From Natronomonas moolapensis 8.8.11 (lineage in GTDB: Archaea > Halobacteriota > Halobacteria > Halobacteriales > Haloarculaceae), in the NCBI RefSeq assembly GCF_000591055.1, contig NC_020388.1, positions 496,001 through 560,000 of the forward strand: a DNA stretch of 64,000 bases, in the 5' to 3' direction. The translations under genes and the position numbers were made by a program. Shown here piece by piece: positions 1 to 8,242 of this stretch (its first letter is position 1; every line of letters starts with the position of its first letter). Under the pieces are notes generated by a model. The model made no database searches. It was not told the DNA's origin and worked only from the letters and a program-made list of their open reading frames with translations.

Positions 1-87
1 TACGTAGCGAGTGTCTTAAAACTACCGTACACGGTGGGAAATCCAGCCGTACTATCGTCGGTGGATGTGTACGCTATTGTCCGCTTG

Positions 88-109
88 ACCCGCGCCTGAA
101 GACGCGGGT
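88..109. repeat. GC-rich hairpin, possible IS end remnant
   Basis: Seven-base perfect arms (88-94 and 103-109) enclose an 8-base loop. The reverse complement resembles the right-end hairpin of the IS200/IS605 derivative at 32658-32677, but the tail that ends such elements (ggatgtcac) is missing. It may be a decayed element end or chance. Confidence 0.3.
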
Positions 110-220
110 ATGCGCTCGCACTATGTATCACGGAGCGCTCGCCGCGGGAACGCAGTACCGGCATCGAACTCGTGGCCATGACCCTATATCGCTATATGAG
201 TCAATACTTTATTTCCGGGG

Positions 221-358
221 ATGGATGCACCCATCATTAGCCAGCCAGTGTTGCCGGTCGTTGCGTCCACGTTCGGACTGGTCGGATCGATCTGCTTCCT
301 GACCGGTTTCGGGCTGAAATTGTACGGCTATCTCGCCGAGTGCGCGGTGAGGGAGTAG
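221..358 (+). CDS. Small hydrophobic protein, 45 aa, unknown
   Basis: An open frame starts at ATG 221 and ends at TAG 356. The product has one hydrophobic stretch (residues about 10-35, VLPVVASTFGLVGSICFLTG) that could span the membrane once, and a short polar tail. No family is recognised. An AT-rich segment (about 185-215, with tatatcgctatatgag) lies just upstream and could hold a promoter. It is the only plausible gene between the window start and tRNA-Phe, but the call rests on composition alone. Confidence 0.3.
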   Translation: MDAPIISQPVLPVVASTFGLVGSICFLTGFGLKLYGYLAECAVRE

Positions 359-456
359 CCGTCCCGCTCTCTTGATCCGTCGTCGGGGACCGGGACAGCA
401 CCGTTCCCTGACAGTGATGTAGCTCGCCTCGTGACGGGGATCCCCGCGCCGCCTTT

Positions 457-472
457 CGAAACCCTTTTTGAT
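457..472 (+). promoter_or_regulatory. BRE/TATA box of tRNA-Phe
   Basis: A purine-rich BRE-like cgaaa is followed by ctttttgat, 26-34 bp before the tRNA. This is the usual place for an archaeal promoter of a tRNA with little or no leader. Confidence 0.6.
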
Positions 473-497
473 AGCCTGGGTGTCGGATAGGATACGA

Positions 498-571
498 GCC
501 GCCTTAGCTCAGACTGGGAGAGCACTCGACTGAAGATCGAGCTGTCCCCGGTTCAAATCCGGGAGGCGGCA
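498..571 (+). tRNA. tRNA-Phe (anticodon GAA)
   Basis: The cloverleaf is complete. The 7-bp acceptor stem pairs GCCGCCT (498-504) with AGGCGGC (564-570), and the discriminator is A571. The D-arm begins TAGCTC, the anticodon arm reads CGACTGAAGATCG with GAA in the loop, and the T-loop is GGTTCAAATCC. CCA is not encoded, as is common in archaea. No intron is seen. tRNA 3' ends are common integration sites, and the DNA that follows (about 571-5920) is accessory in character, but no convincing second attachment copy was found. Confidence 0.97.
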
Positions 572-612
572 TCCGGTCTCTACTCGGACAATATTCGACG
601 GACAGCGTAGCC

Positions 613-634
613 TTCAGGCGGTTTGACGCCTGAA
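613..634. repeat. 8-bp-arm stem-loop after tRNA-Phe
   Basis: Perfect arms ttcaggcg (613-620) and cgcctgaa (627-634) enclose a 6-base loop. It sits in the 209-bp gap between the tRNA and the end of the DNA methylase gene. It could be a processing or termination signal or a transposon-end relic. No other feature is seen in this gap. Confidence 0.4.
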
Positions 635-780
635 ACTGTCCCGTGATTTCGTCCGGGAGCCGGGCGCGCCCCGACGTCGTCAAGCGTTTCATCTTCATTT
701 GAACACGGTAGATACTTCAAGATATGCCGGTGCACGGCAGGAAATCGGCGGGAAGGAACTCTCAGGAGGAGACTGTCGGC

Positions 781-3438
781 TTAGAAATCTCCGAGGGTAG
801 AGTCGGCCCCGAGGATACGCCGGTAGGTATCGTCGCCGGTCGCGTCAGCTAGCCCTTCGCAGAGCTCGCGGAGTTCGTCATCGACATCCCACTTGGAGAG
901 ATAATTTTGAGTGGACTTGCCCTGTTCATAGCGGTAGCGTAGGAATTGGGCCTTATCAAGAGCGTTCAGGGATTCGTCGTCGCCGTTGATTCGCTCTTGG
1001 ACGTAGGCCATTCGTTTCTCATCATCCCAAGTACCGAGAATGAATTTCCCTTTTTTTCTCCGGTAAAGCTTCATATCCCTCATTTGCTCAGGGCTAGCAT
1101 TTGTCCCCCGAGTAAGCTTGTTCAAATCATCGTAGCTCGCATCAGGTATTTCAAGCAGATCGAGGAAGACGTCAATTTCCCCGAGATCACTACCCTCTTG
1201 GATTATACCATAGATCTCATCAACGACCTCTTTAGCAGACATCGATTCTCCCCCCCGTCGAACCTTTCCGTGGTGCTTGGAATACTCTTGGAAACAACGG
1301 CCCATCTCAATTACACCGATGTCACCGGCTGAAAGCTCGCGTTCATTTTTCAGCTGTTTATGTGTCTCCTTTGCCGTCCGGAAAATATTCCGGCGAAGGG
1401 AGTTCCAACTAATTGGTTCCCGATTCTCCGAGGGCCTTGCCACGATTATTATATCAAATGAAACGGATTCCCCCTTTTCGAGCTTATCTAAATCCGCGGT
1501 TATGGGATATGCCCCGGTCACCTCGAATCCAACGTTACACAGGGACTCTAGGACTTGGCCCCAAGATTCTGATCCGCTGTGATGGTATGTGAATACTAAC
1601 GTTCCATCATCTTTGAGGGCAGTAATCACATTGCTGAAAACTTCCGTAAGTTCTTCCTCAAATTCCTGTTCTCCTTTCCCCTCAAACGGATTCGCAACTA
1701 TACTGTCGCTTCTTGGCGTGGCTTCTCCTTGGAAAGCCTCATATTCATCTCCTAATACAATCTTTTGCCATACATAAAAGAAGTCGGCCAATTCGGAATA
1801 GATGATATTATCGTAATATGGCGGATCCGTAATAACCGCATCAAATTCATTCTCATAGTCCAAATCCTTTGAATCACCTTGGAAGACAGTCGTGTTTTCT
1901 CCAACAGGTTGATTAAATGAATTTGATTTTACCATTTCTCCTTCAGAATCAGGATATCGATCAAAGGGGGCAGAACCATATTCTACACCTTTTTTCATAC
2001 GTTTATAAGAACGTTTAAAATCGCGAGATCCCTCTTTCGCACCCCACGGGTTATTCTCCGCAGGCCGCTTTGGGGGATCAAATGAATTTGATTTAAATAG
2101 ATTTGCTATTGCATTTGATCCGGTTTGATAAGTATTCATCATATTACTTCCTCGGAGAGAATCGCTGAAGCAAAGAAGCATAAATTCCTTAATATTTTGA
2201 TCCTCGATTTGATCAATTGCCTTCAGAAGCTTACTCAGGGATAACAGTTGTCGTTCGCTAAACATATCTTCCCATTTCGAGTAACCGTGATCAAACACGG
2301 GGTTACGGTCACTAATCATATGACCGGGACGAAGAGCTTCATCAGGAGTGTATGATTTTAGCTCGGGGCTATTTTCCCACTCCTTCTTTGCTTCTTCAAA
2401 TAAATTGAGATCCACTTCAGAAGTGGATTTATACCCTTTGTAATCGCCTTTATTAAGGTCACTTCGTTTGTCGCATTCTTCGCAGAAGTATTCCAATCCA
2501 TACAATTTGAGATTGAATCCGTCTTGTTCTCCAATAGCGTCAGTAACTGAGTAGATTTGACCGCAATTTTGACAAGCATATTTTGAACCACCGGACGCAG
2601 AAGTACCATTGCTCGGATTGAATGTATTTCCACATTCGCTACAGTCACACTCCGATCGCCAATTATCTACATACTCGAATGAGTTACATTCAGGACAGAG
2701 GACAATTTGTTCCCCTTTGTGATCGTAGCGACCTTTCGCAACTCGGTAGTCGTTGAACAACGGTACAGAATTACCGCAGGAAGAACAATCTAATTCTTTC
2801 ACCCAAAAATAACAGATCACTTCAGCTTCGTGATCGTCGTTGGGACAAGAAGTTTTAAAATACTGCTTAATTTCATCCTCAACCCTCGTCAAGGATTCAT
2901 ATGCCTCTTCTATATCCGCTAGGTCAGTTTGGCCGGTATCAACCTCTTTTTTGGAAACGAACCACGCCACAGGATTCAGATCATAACCAACAACTTCTGC
3001 ACCGAAACGTGAGGATTCTATAACGCTCGTTCCACCCCCCATAAACGGATCCAATATCTTCTTTCCATCAACACGGACATCGTTTGAATAGAGCTCCCAA
3101 AGAGAGTCCGGATTTTCGAGATTAACCTGATCAATCAATTCTGCTAAGCCATCATATTCCCCATCAAAATTGCTCAGAGTCCCGTTCTCTCCCGGCTCAT
3201 AGACACTCACATTGGTTTCATCATCCAATAGTGTGTAGAGCGAGATTGTTCGGAATGTACATCCCAGTCTTCGAGCCCACCACTTGTGCATCGTGTAGAT
3301 AGGTCGGTAGTACCGCTTTGCGATACCTCGTGCCTCTTTCTCAGCGATTTCATTCACTCGTTCAATAGGGAAGCCCCGGTGAATTGGGGGTTCCTTCCGC
3401 TCACTTCGCTTAGCAGAGCGACCCGGTTCCTGAGACAT
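781..3438 (-). CDS. DUF1156-type DNA methyltransferase with zinc ribbons
   Basis: An 885-aa predicted SAM-dependent DNA methylase. The N-terminus has the DUF1156 signature around RPIYTMHKWWARRLG (residues 45-59). Motif I is DPFMGGGT at 130-137, and the catalytic motif DPPYYDN at 538-544 indicates amino-group (N6-A or N4-C) methylation. Between them lie five CxxC pairs (about C218/221, 248/251, 266/269, 289/292, 319/322), so the inserted region probably binds zinc and may recognise DNA. DUF1156 methylases often belong to anti-phage operons, but here no nuclease, helicase or DUF499/DUF3780 partner is next to it. The gene is far more AT-rich than the chromosome, especially at 1900-2900, which points to horizontal transfer. 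It may be a solitary methylase or the remainder of a lost system. Confidence 0.9.
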   Translation of the reverse strand: MSQEPGRSAKRSERKEPPIHRGFPIERVNEIAEKEARGIAKRYYRPIYTMHKWWARRLGCTFRTISLYTLLDDETNVSVYEPGENGTLSNFDGEYDGLAELIDQVNLENPDSLWELYSNDVRVDGKKILDPFMGGGTSVIESSRFGAEVVGYDLNPVAWFVSKKEVDTGQTDLADIEEAYESLTRVEDEIKQYFKTSCPNDDHEAEVICYFWVKELDCSSCGNSVPLFNDYRVAKGRYDHKGEQIVLCPECNSFEYVDNWRSECDCSECGNTFNPSNGTSASGGSKYACQNCGQIYSVTDAIGEQDGFNLKLYGLEYFCEECDKRSDLNKGDYKGYKSTSEVDLNLFEEAKKEWENSPELKSYTPDEALRPGHMISDRNPVFDHGYSKWEDMFSERQLLSLSKLLKAIDQIEDQNIKEFMLLCFSDSLRGSNMMNTYQTGSNAIANLFKSNSFDPPKRPAENNPWGAKEGSRDFKRSYKRMKKGVEYGSAPFDRYPDSEGEMVKSNSFNQPVGENTTVFQGDSKDLDYENEFDAVITDPPYYDNIIYSELADFFYVWQKIVLGDEYEAFQGEATPRSDSIVANPFEGKGEQEFEEELTEVFSNVITALKDDGTLVFTYHHSGSESWGQVLESLCNVGFEVTGAYPITADLDKLEKGESVSFDIIIVARPSENREPISWNSLRRNIFRTAKETHKQLKNERELSAGDIGVIEMGRCFQEYSKHHGKVRRGGESMSAKEVVDEIYGIIQEGSDLGEIDVFLDLLEIPDASYDDLNKLTRGTNASPEQMRDMKLYRRKKGKFILGTWDDEKRMAYVQERINGDDESLNALDKAQFLRYRYEQGKSTQNYLSKWDVDDELRELCEGLADATGDDTYRRILGADSTLGDF

Positions 3439-3569
3439 TGGAATATGTCCATCAATCCATCCGAGTGTGATAAATCCCGCCGACTACCCTCACCGCGACT
3501 GCGTCTTTGAGTGTAAGGTACCCCGATGAAGCGAGCCTTCACTTATAAGCCAACATAATCTGCATATGG

Positions 3570-3716
3570 ATGACGCTCTCCGAAAACCGGACGACGTTAG
3601 CCTGTCAGAAGAGTACGCTACGTGATCTTCGTCGGTTGAAGCGTGGCGGAATCAGTTACGACGAACTCCTACAGAGGATGATTGAGCAATATGAGCCGCA
3701 GGATACCCGCAGGTGA
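3570..3716 (+). CDS. VapB-like antitoxin, 48 aa
   Basis: A 48-aa frame from ATG 3570 to TGA 3714. The pattern NRTTLACQKSTLRDLRRLKR, then GGISYDELLQRMIEQYEP, matches the small haloarchaeal VapB-like antitoxins (a strand followed by helices, typically ending in a 'YDELLxRMIxxYEP' helix). A TATA-like cttataag lies about 25 bp upstream (3542-3549). The next frame starts inside its stop (TGATG), as in toxin-antitoxin pairs, but no recognisable PIN toxin follows. ATG 3566 opens a different frame that stops after 19 codons and is not used here. The family call is inferred from a short pattern. Confidence 0.55.
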   Translation: MTLSENRTTLACQKSTLRDLRRLKRGGISYDELLQRMIEQYEPQDTRR

Positions 3717-3850
3717 TGAACACGAATACTGAATGGGAGTTAAGACGGGCGACTTGGAACCCCGACCGCCTTCTCCCTGCTGATGACCGCCACAAACTCA
3801 CTTACACAAACCAACTGTGCCAGTGGAATCTACTACTTCAGACTCTATAA
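3716..3850 (+). CDS. Short frame after antitoxin, unknown (44 aa)
   Basis: ATG 3716 overlaps the stop of the antitoxin-like gene by one base, and the frame ends at TAA 3848, 20 bp before the IS6 end. The product is rich in W, N and L (for example TNQLCQWNLLLQTL) and matches no family I recognise. It could be a small partner gene, or what remains of a longer gene cut when the insertion sequence arrived. Its position is the main support. Confidence 0.3.
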   Translation: MNTNTEWELRRATWNPDRLLPADDRHKLTYTNQLCQWNLLLQTL

Positions 3851-3869
3851 TAGCACCGAGTACCTCAGA

Positions 3870-4566
3870 TGTAGTGTTCAGATAAGCTGATTCCATGCGA
3901 AGCTGAATGATCTGAGCCAATCATCGGCGGTATCTGCTCTGGCGTTGCTGAAACAGTTTGAGAAACTGGTAGTTCGCCGTTTTACCTCTCGAAATATATG
4001 TTCAACGCTGTTCCGATTTCCGTGTTTTTCATATCTGAAATCGAGGCCGTGACGCTGACAGGCATCTTGTAATGAGTGCGAGCCATCGACGAGAAACACG
4101 GCGTCGGAGATGTCGTGTTTCTCGGAGAGTTCCGTCAGAAATGAATGAGCGAGAACCTTCGTTGTCGTTGGTTCAAGCTTTGTATGTAGCAATTCGTTTG
4201 TTTCGGGATCGACAGCAGCATACAGCCAGTATTGCTCATCGTTCAGTTGGATCACCGTCTCGTCAACCGCAATGTGATCCGGGCACCGACCAGATTGGGG
4301 TTGTAGATCGGCCTTATGAACCCAATTATGGACGGTGGATCGAGCCCGTTCGACACCGAATATTTCAAGAATAGAAACAGTATTCGAGAGTGATAGTCCA
4401 GCCAGATGGAGCTGAATACTGAGCTTCATCAGAAACTTCGGTGTCGCTTCTCGTTCAACAAACTCTAAGTCGATCTCGTCTAAATACCCGTTGAGGCGGT
4501 CGTTTTCGGGCATAGATCACTCAGAAAACGAACCGCCTCATCCTTCATCCTTATCTAAACACCGCC
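3870..4566 (-). mobile_element. IS6-family insertion sequence, copy 1
   Basis: The element is about 697 bp. The ends are inverted repeats sharing gtgtt[c/t]agataag (3874-3886 on +, 4550-4562 on -), with outer bases tgta and ggcg. The transposase fills it and its TGA lies inside the left repeat. Coordinates follow from alignment with the second copy at 28350-30114. The flanking octamers acctcaga and tacatatc differ, so no target duplication is visible; the copy has either recombined or lost a flank. Confidence 0.85.
3878..4513 (-). CDS. IS6-family transposase
   Basis: A 211-aa DDE transposase of the short haloarchaeal IS6 type. Residues 1-70 form the N-terminal HTH-like region (STVHNWVHKADLQ). 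The catalytic triad is visible as D84 (DHIAVDETVIQL), D143 (AVFLVDGSHS) and E171 (NRNSVEHIFREVKRR). The length is normal and the frame is intact, so it may be active. It is about 90% identical by eye to the pieces of the interrupted transposase at 28402-30106. Confidence 0.92.
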   Translation of the reverse strand: MPENDRLNGYLDEIDLEFVEREATPKFLMKLSIQLHLAGLSLSNTVSILEIFGVERARSTVHNWVHKADLQPQSGRCPDHIAVDETVIQLNDEQYWLYAAVDPETNELLHTKLEPTTTKVLAHSFLTELSEKHDISDAVFLVDGSHSLQDACQRHGLDFRYEKHGNRNSVEHIFREVKRRTTSFSNCFSNARADTADDWLRSFSFAWNQLI

Positions 4567-4645
4567 TACATATCCGTGTACATAATTAAGTACATGAGTA
4601 CCCGCCTGGCTTCTGGTATCGCTCAGAACTCACCAAAATGCGGCC

Positions 4646-5155
4646 CTACTCACGTTCCGTGGCAGTGGAATCGAGTCCGGCGGGTCGTCCCTGCTCCCAC
4701 TCGACAGCGAGGACCGCGTCTCGAAGCGCGTTGAGTCTGCGCTCGACGACGTCCAGTGGATGTGAGTCGATGAACTCCGCTGGTTCGTGCGCGACAGATG
4801 TCGCGCCGTCGTTGACTTGCAGATGAACTGGCCCGAGGTCGTCATACGTGTCGTCTTGATGCCAGCCGACCAGCAGACTGCGGTCTGGCCCGATCCAGTT
4901 GAACCAGCAGTACTCGTACGGCTCCCCAGTCTGCAGTTGAAACCCGATCTCTATCCGCGCGGCCGTCACCGGGTACTCGACGTCGTCCAAGAACTGCCGC
5001 GGATTCACATCGACAACAACCCGGTACGGGCCTGCTTCCCGCGGCTCAGCACGCCGCCGTCGAACATTCTCGAACGTACCGTTAAGCCGATTCTGAATGC
5101 AGTCGTGGAGCCGCTTGTTCTGCAAGTTCGCCCGGTTAGCGAGGAAGACAACCAT
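4646..5155 (-). CDS. TumE-like partner of DUF7342 regulator
   Basis: A 169-aa soluble protein. The central part (residues about 45-130) has YRVVVDVNPRQFLDDVEYPV, EYCWFNWIGPDRSLLVGWHQ and DDTYDDLGPVHLQVND. This resembles the compact TumE/DUF6516-like proteins found beside HTH genes in archaea, which are predicted toxins. Its ATG (5153-5155) overlaps the TAA of the upstream HTH gene (TAATG), so the two are translationally coupled. The N-terminal 40 residues are basic and unlike the rest. Toxin activity is an inference from gene arrangement; the fold assignment is tentative. Confidence 0.6.
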   Translation of the reverse strand: MVVFLANRANLQNKRLHDCIQNRLNGTFENVRRRRAEPREAGPYRVVVDVNPRQFLDDVEYPVTAARIEIGFQLQTGEPYEYCWFNWIGPDRSLLVGWHQDDTYDDLGPVHLQVNDGATSVAHEPAEFIDSHPLDVVERRLNALRDAVLAVEWEQGRPAGLDSTATERE

Positions 5156-5694
5156 TAGGCGAGTGTCGAGGGAGAATCAGTCCGCGGTGAAGAGAGTTCC
5201 ACGACGTCATCATATAGTTGGAGGGCGTGCTTCACGAGCCCGAGTTCCGTGTTGATCGCTTCCCACGTGGCGATCACGTTGCGACGCTCACGAAGCTCCT
5301 CGGCCGAGAACTCCTCGTCAGCGAGTTGGTCCCGGAACTCGTCAAGTGAACTGACGTCGTACTCCGCAGCCACTTCTTCCTGTTCCTGCTTCAGTTCTGT
5401 GAGTTGGCTCTCCAGTTCGTCGCGCGAGTGAGCCTCGATCAGATCCGTCACTTCGTCGAAGAGCATCCGCACGGGACTCAGGTCGTAGGCTTTCGTCCCG
5501 TCGACGGTCGTTTCCGTGACCCAGTCGTCACTCTGCAGTCGCTGGAGTTCGTCGTCGGCCGTCGCGCGCGAGACCTCTGCCCGGTCCGCGATTTCTTGCA
5601 CCGGCGTTGGTTTCTCCAGGAGTTCCACGACGTGCCGGATGCGCTCACGCCCGCTCAGTGTCTCCGTCCACGATCCCGAATTCGGGTCAGTCAT
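5155..5694 (-). CDS. Winged-helix regulator, DUF7342 type
   Basis: A 179-aa protein. Residues 10-75 form a winged helix: SGRERIRHVVELLEKPTPVQ, then EIADRAEVSRATADDELQRL as the recognition part and a wing around WVTETTVDGTKAYDL. Residues 85-165 are a long helical or coiled-coil segment (RDELESQLTELKQEQEEVAA) ending in VKHALQLYDDVVEL. The architecture matches the haloarchaeal DUF7342 family. It is first gene of a two-gene operon with the TumE-like protein and is probably its antitoxin or autoregulator. A TATA-like stretch (about 5722-5735, aaataatttatgttaac on +) lies upstream. Confidence 0.8.
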   Translation of the reverse strand: MTDPNSGSWTETLSGRERIRHVVELLEKPTPVQEIADRAEVSRATADDELQRLQSDDWVTETTVDGTKAYDLSPVRMLFDEVTDLIEAHSRDELESQLTELKQEQEEVAAEYDVSSLDEFRDQLADEEFSAEELRERRNVIATWEAINTELGLVKHALQLYDDVVELSSPRTDSPSTLA

Positions 5695-5730
5695 CCTAGT
5701 ATGTTTTCGATCGTCTGGTTCAAATAATTT

Positions 5731-5919
5731 ATGTTAACTCAAATATTCAGCGCGGACTACAACGGCGCGAAAAACGTCGCATTGCGGTATATCCGGAAGC
5801 GACGACACAGACTGCGTTCCTCGCCCACGCCGGAGCGCGGACGCCTTCGACAGCGACGGTTTCCAGTGGCCAGAAAATCTCCGAGTTGCTTCAATGCCAG
5901 TAGACGTGCGTACACATGA
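5731..5919 (+). pseudogene. TnpB C-terminal remnant (IS200/IS605)
   Basis: The frame encodes FSADYNGAKNVALRYIRKRR followed by a basic tail, which matches the end of TnpB nucleases. There the RuvC-III aspartate lies in an ADxNAAxNIxxR motif after the zinc finger. Only this last part remains: the zinc-finger cysteines, the rest of RuvC and the N-terminus are missing, and the downstream tail is degenerate. The ATG at 5731 is incidental. No right-end hairpin with ggatgtcac is seen before 6038, and 5920-6038 holds no gene. Confidence 0.55.
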
Positions 5920-6038
5920 TGAGATGGTGAACGGCGACGGCTATCGGCCACCCGTCGACAGTTGATCGCCGGGGATCCACATCAAAACCCCTCACTCAAG
6001 AATCGCAGCGCGCATGCGCCGAAGGAGCAAGAAGAATA

Positions 6039-6761
6039 TCAAAAGTCGGTGAGTTTGTCTCGCCGGTACAGATCGAGTTCGCTCACCATCGACGGGGACC
6101 GGGTGGCCGCGAACACGATAGCCTCGGCGACCTCCTCGGGTTCGGTGACCTCGCCGGCCTCGAAGCGCTCCTCGAAACTCTCGCCGCTCTCGGAGCCGAA
6201 CTCGGTGCGGACCTCCGAGGGGTTGACCACCGTCACCGCGACGTCGTCGCCGGCCTGCGCGGAGAGGCTCTTTGCGAACCCGCGGGTCCACCACTTCGTC
6301 GCCGCGTAGACGGGGTTGAACGAGCGGGGGAACTGCCCGGCGAAACTGCCGACGAACACCGCCGTCCCGCCGGACTCTTTTAAATGCGGGAGGGCGGCCC
6401 GCGCGGCGAAGAACATCCCGTCGACGTTCGTCTCCATCATCTCCCGGTACGACTCCATCGAGAGGTCTGCAACCGAACTGCCGCGCCCCACCCCGGCGTT
6501 GTTGACGAGGACGTCGATCCCGCCGAAACGCTCGACGGTCGTCTCGATCAGCGCCTCGACGTCGTCCGCCTCGCGGACGTCGGTCGGGACGGCGACCGCG
6601 TCCGTATCGAGGCGGTCGGCGAGGGCCGCGATCCGGTCCTCGCTGCGGGCCGCCAGCGCGAGGGTTGCCCCCTCGGCCGCCATCGCGTCCGCGGTCGCCC
6701 GCCCGATTCCGCTGCTCGCGCCGGTGATGAGTACCGTGCGTCCGTCGAGGTCGTCCGTCAT
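6039..6761 (-). CDS. SDR-family oxidoreductase
   Basis: A 240-aa classical short-chain dehydrogenase/reductase that uses NAD(P)H in the cytoplasm. It shows the nucleotide motif TGASSGIG (13-20), NNAG around residue 85, a catalytic Ser in VFVGSFAG, and YAATK as the YxxxK pair. Start ATG 6761 gives MTDDLDGRTVLITGASSG. An upstream in-frame ATG at 6878 would add 39 basic residues foreign to the family, and a TATA-like tctta and the promoter lie within that stretch. The substrate cannot be told. It marks the return to core DNA after the accessory block. Confidence 0.88.
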   Translation of the reverse strand: MTDDLDGRTVLITGASSGIGRATADAMAAEGATLALAARSEDRIAALADRLDTDAVAVPTDVREADDVEALIETTVERFGGIDVLVNNAGVGRGSSVADLSMESYREMMETNVDGMFFAARAALPHLKESGGTAVFVGSFAGQFPRSFNPVYAATKWWTRGFAKSLSAQAGDDVAVTVVNPSEVRTEFGSESGESFEERFEAGEVTEPEEVAEAIVFAATRSPSMVSELDLYRRDKLTDF

Positions 6762-6883
6762 ACGCGCTCTATCGGCAGTGACCGTCTTAAGTACCGAGGA
6801 ACGCCCGATCGGACGCACGAGTATATTGACACCCATAGACAAACGCGGACAACGACTAAGCGAAACGCCCGACACCACCGAGT

Positions 6884-7015
6884 ATGGGACACAGCGCTCT
6901 TATCTGTGCGTCCTGTCACACCGAAGTATCGCTCTCCGCTGCCCACGACGCGGCCGCCGACACGCCGGCGTCGATGCGGTGTCCCGACTGCCGCGGGCGA
7001 GACTTCGGAATCTGA
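6884..7015 (+). CDS. CPxCG-type zinc microprotein, 43 aa
   Basis: A 43-aa frame from ATG 6884 to TGA 7013. It carries two zinc knuckles, CASCH at residues 8-12 and CPDCRGRD at 33-40, like the many CPxCG-related small proteins of haloarchaea. It lies between the SDR gene, transcribed away from it, and the MFS gene. These proteins are soluble and mostly of unknown function, some regulatory. The start is the only ATG that includes both knuckles. Confidence 0.65.
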   Translation: MGHSALICASCHTEVSLSAAHDAAADTPASMRCPDCRGRDFGI

Positions 7016-7063
7016 TCGGGGACGCCGAAGAGACCGCGAGGCGGTGTGATCGAGCGACCTGAG

Positions 7064-8242
7064 TCAAAACCCCGTGCCGAGGAGTTCGTTCGCGGAGAGC
7101 AATGCGAACGCGGCCGCGAACAGCGCCCCCAGTGACGCGAAGGAGACACCCCAGCCGAACAGGTCGGCCGCGAGGCCGACGCCGACTGAACCGGCGGCAC
7201 CGACGACTGTGTAGGCCGTCCGAACGAGGCCGAACCCAGCGCCGCGCTCGGCGTCGCCGAGGACGTCGATGAACCGGGGGTCGACCGCCGAGAAGAAGCT
7301 GGAGCCGACGCCGGCCAACAGGACGGCGACGGCGACGAGAGGGCGCTCCCCGCCGAGGGGAGCCACGAGCGCCGCCATCCCGACCGCGCCCGCGAGCATC
7401 GCGGCCCCGATGGCGACGTCGCGGCCGAGGCGATCCGAGAGCCGACCGACGGCGACCTGCCCCCCGGTACGGACGAGAAAGAACGCCGAGAACACGGCAC
7501 CGGCCGCCGCGGGCGAGTAGCCGCGAAACTCGATCAAAAACGTGGGCAAAAACGACATGAGTCCCTGGACGGCGTACGTCCCGATCATCGCGACGGCGAG
7601 GGGGAGGAGGATCGCGGGCCGCGAGAGGAGCTCGACCAGCGGGCCGAGCCTGAGCCGTTCGCGCATCGGTTGGTTCGGGCGGCGTGGCTCGGTCGGCTTG
7701 ACGCGCCCGGCGAACAGCACGAAAACCGGAACGCCGACGAGCGCCGCGAGCGCGACTGCCGGCCGCCACCCGTACCGGACGCCGACCCACGCAGCGGCCA
7801 CGGGCGCGACGAGACCGGCGAGGGGGCCGCCGACGGAGTGGAGCCCCACGGCGGTACCGAGGTCGTCGAACGTCCGCGAAAGGAGCGCCGTCGCCACCGC
7901 GTAGTGGAGACCGGCGACGAGTCCGAGGAGCGCCGCCGCCACGACGAACGCCGGGAACGCCGGGGCGAAAGCGAGGAGGACGCTCGCGGCGGTCGTCCCG
8001 CCGACCGCGACGAGGATCACGCGTCGTTCGCCGTAGCGGTCGGCCAGGATGCCGCTCGGGAACTGCGAGAGGCCGTACGCGAGCCACATCCCGGACAGGG
8101 CGACCCCGATGGCCGTGTTCGAGACGCCGAACTCGGCGACGACGAACGGCACGACCGGGCTGATCGCCAGCCGAGCGAAGTACGTCACAAAGAACGCGAG
8201 CGTACACAGCGACAACACGGTGTGGCGATACTGCCAGGTCAT
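7064..8242 (-). CDS. MFS transporter
   Basis: A 392-aa major facilitator with about 12 membrane segments. The loop 2-3 signature is present as GILADRYGERRVIL, and a related GRLSDRLGRDVAIG appears in the second half, as expected for duplicated MFS halves. The start at ATG 8242 (MTWQYRHTVLSLCTLAFF) puts the first helix at the terminus; an upstream GTG/ATG at 8317 would add 25 polar residues. A drug or organic-anion substrate is possible, but nothing in the sequence fixes it. Confidence 0.85.
   Translation of the reverse strand: MTWQYRHTVLSLCTLAFFVTYFARLAISPVVPFVVAEFGVSNTAIGVALSGMWLAYGLSQFPSGILADRYGERRVILVAVGGTTAASVLLAFAPAFPAFVVAAALLGLVAGLHYAVATALLSRTFDDLGTAVGLHSVGGPLAGLVAPVAAAWVGVRYGWRPAVALAALVGVPVFVLFAGRVKPTEPRRPNQPMRERLRLGPLVELLSRPAILLPLAVAMIGTYAVQGLMSFLPTFLIEFRGYSPAAAGAVFSAFFLVRTGGQVAVGRLSDRLGRDVAIGAAMLAGAVGMAALVAPLGGERPLVAVAVLLAGVGSSFFSAVDPRFIDVLGDAERGAGFGLVRTAYTVVGAAGSVGVGLAADLFGWGVSFASLGALFAAAFALLSANELLGTGF

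Noticed and set aside
550-5725. ggttcaaat of the tRNA-Phe T-loop (550-558) recurs at 5717-5725, as possible attL/attR of the accessory block.
   Set aside because: Only 9 bases match, the surrounding bases differ, and no integrase lies between. Nine-base matches are expected by chance in several kb often enough not to count.
6900-8207. Long Arg-rich frames antiparallel or shifted to the MFS, ilvD, Fe-S oxidoreductase and deaminase genes.
   Set aside because: High GC removes stop codons in other frames. These products are Arg/Pro/Gly rich without motifs, while the opposing frames have clear family signatures and acidic composition.
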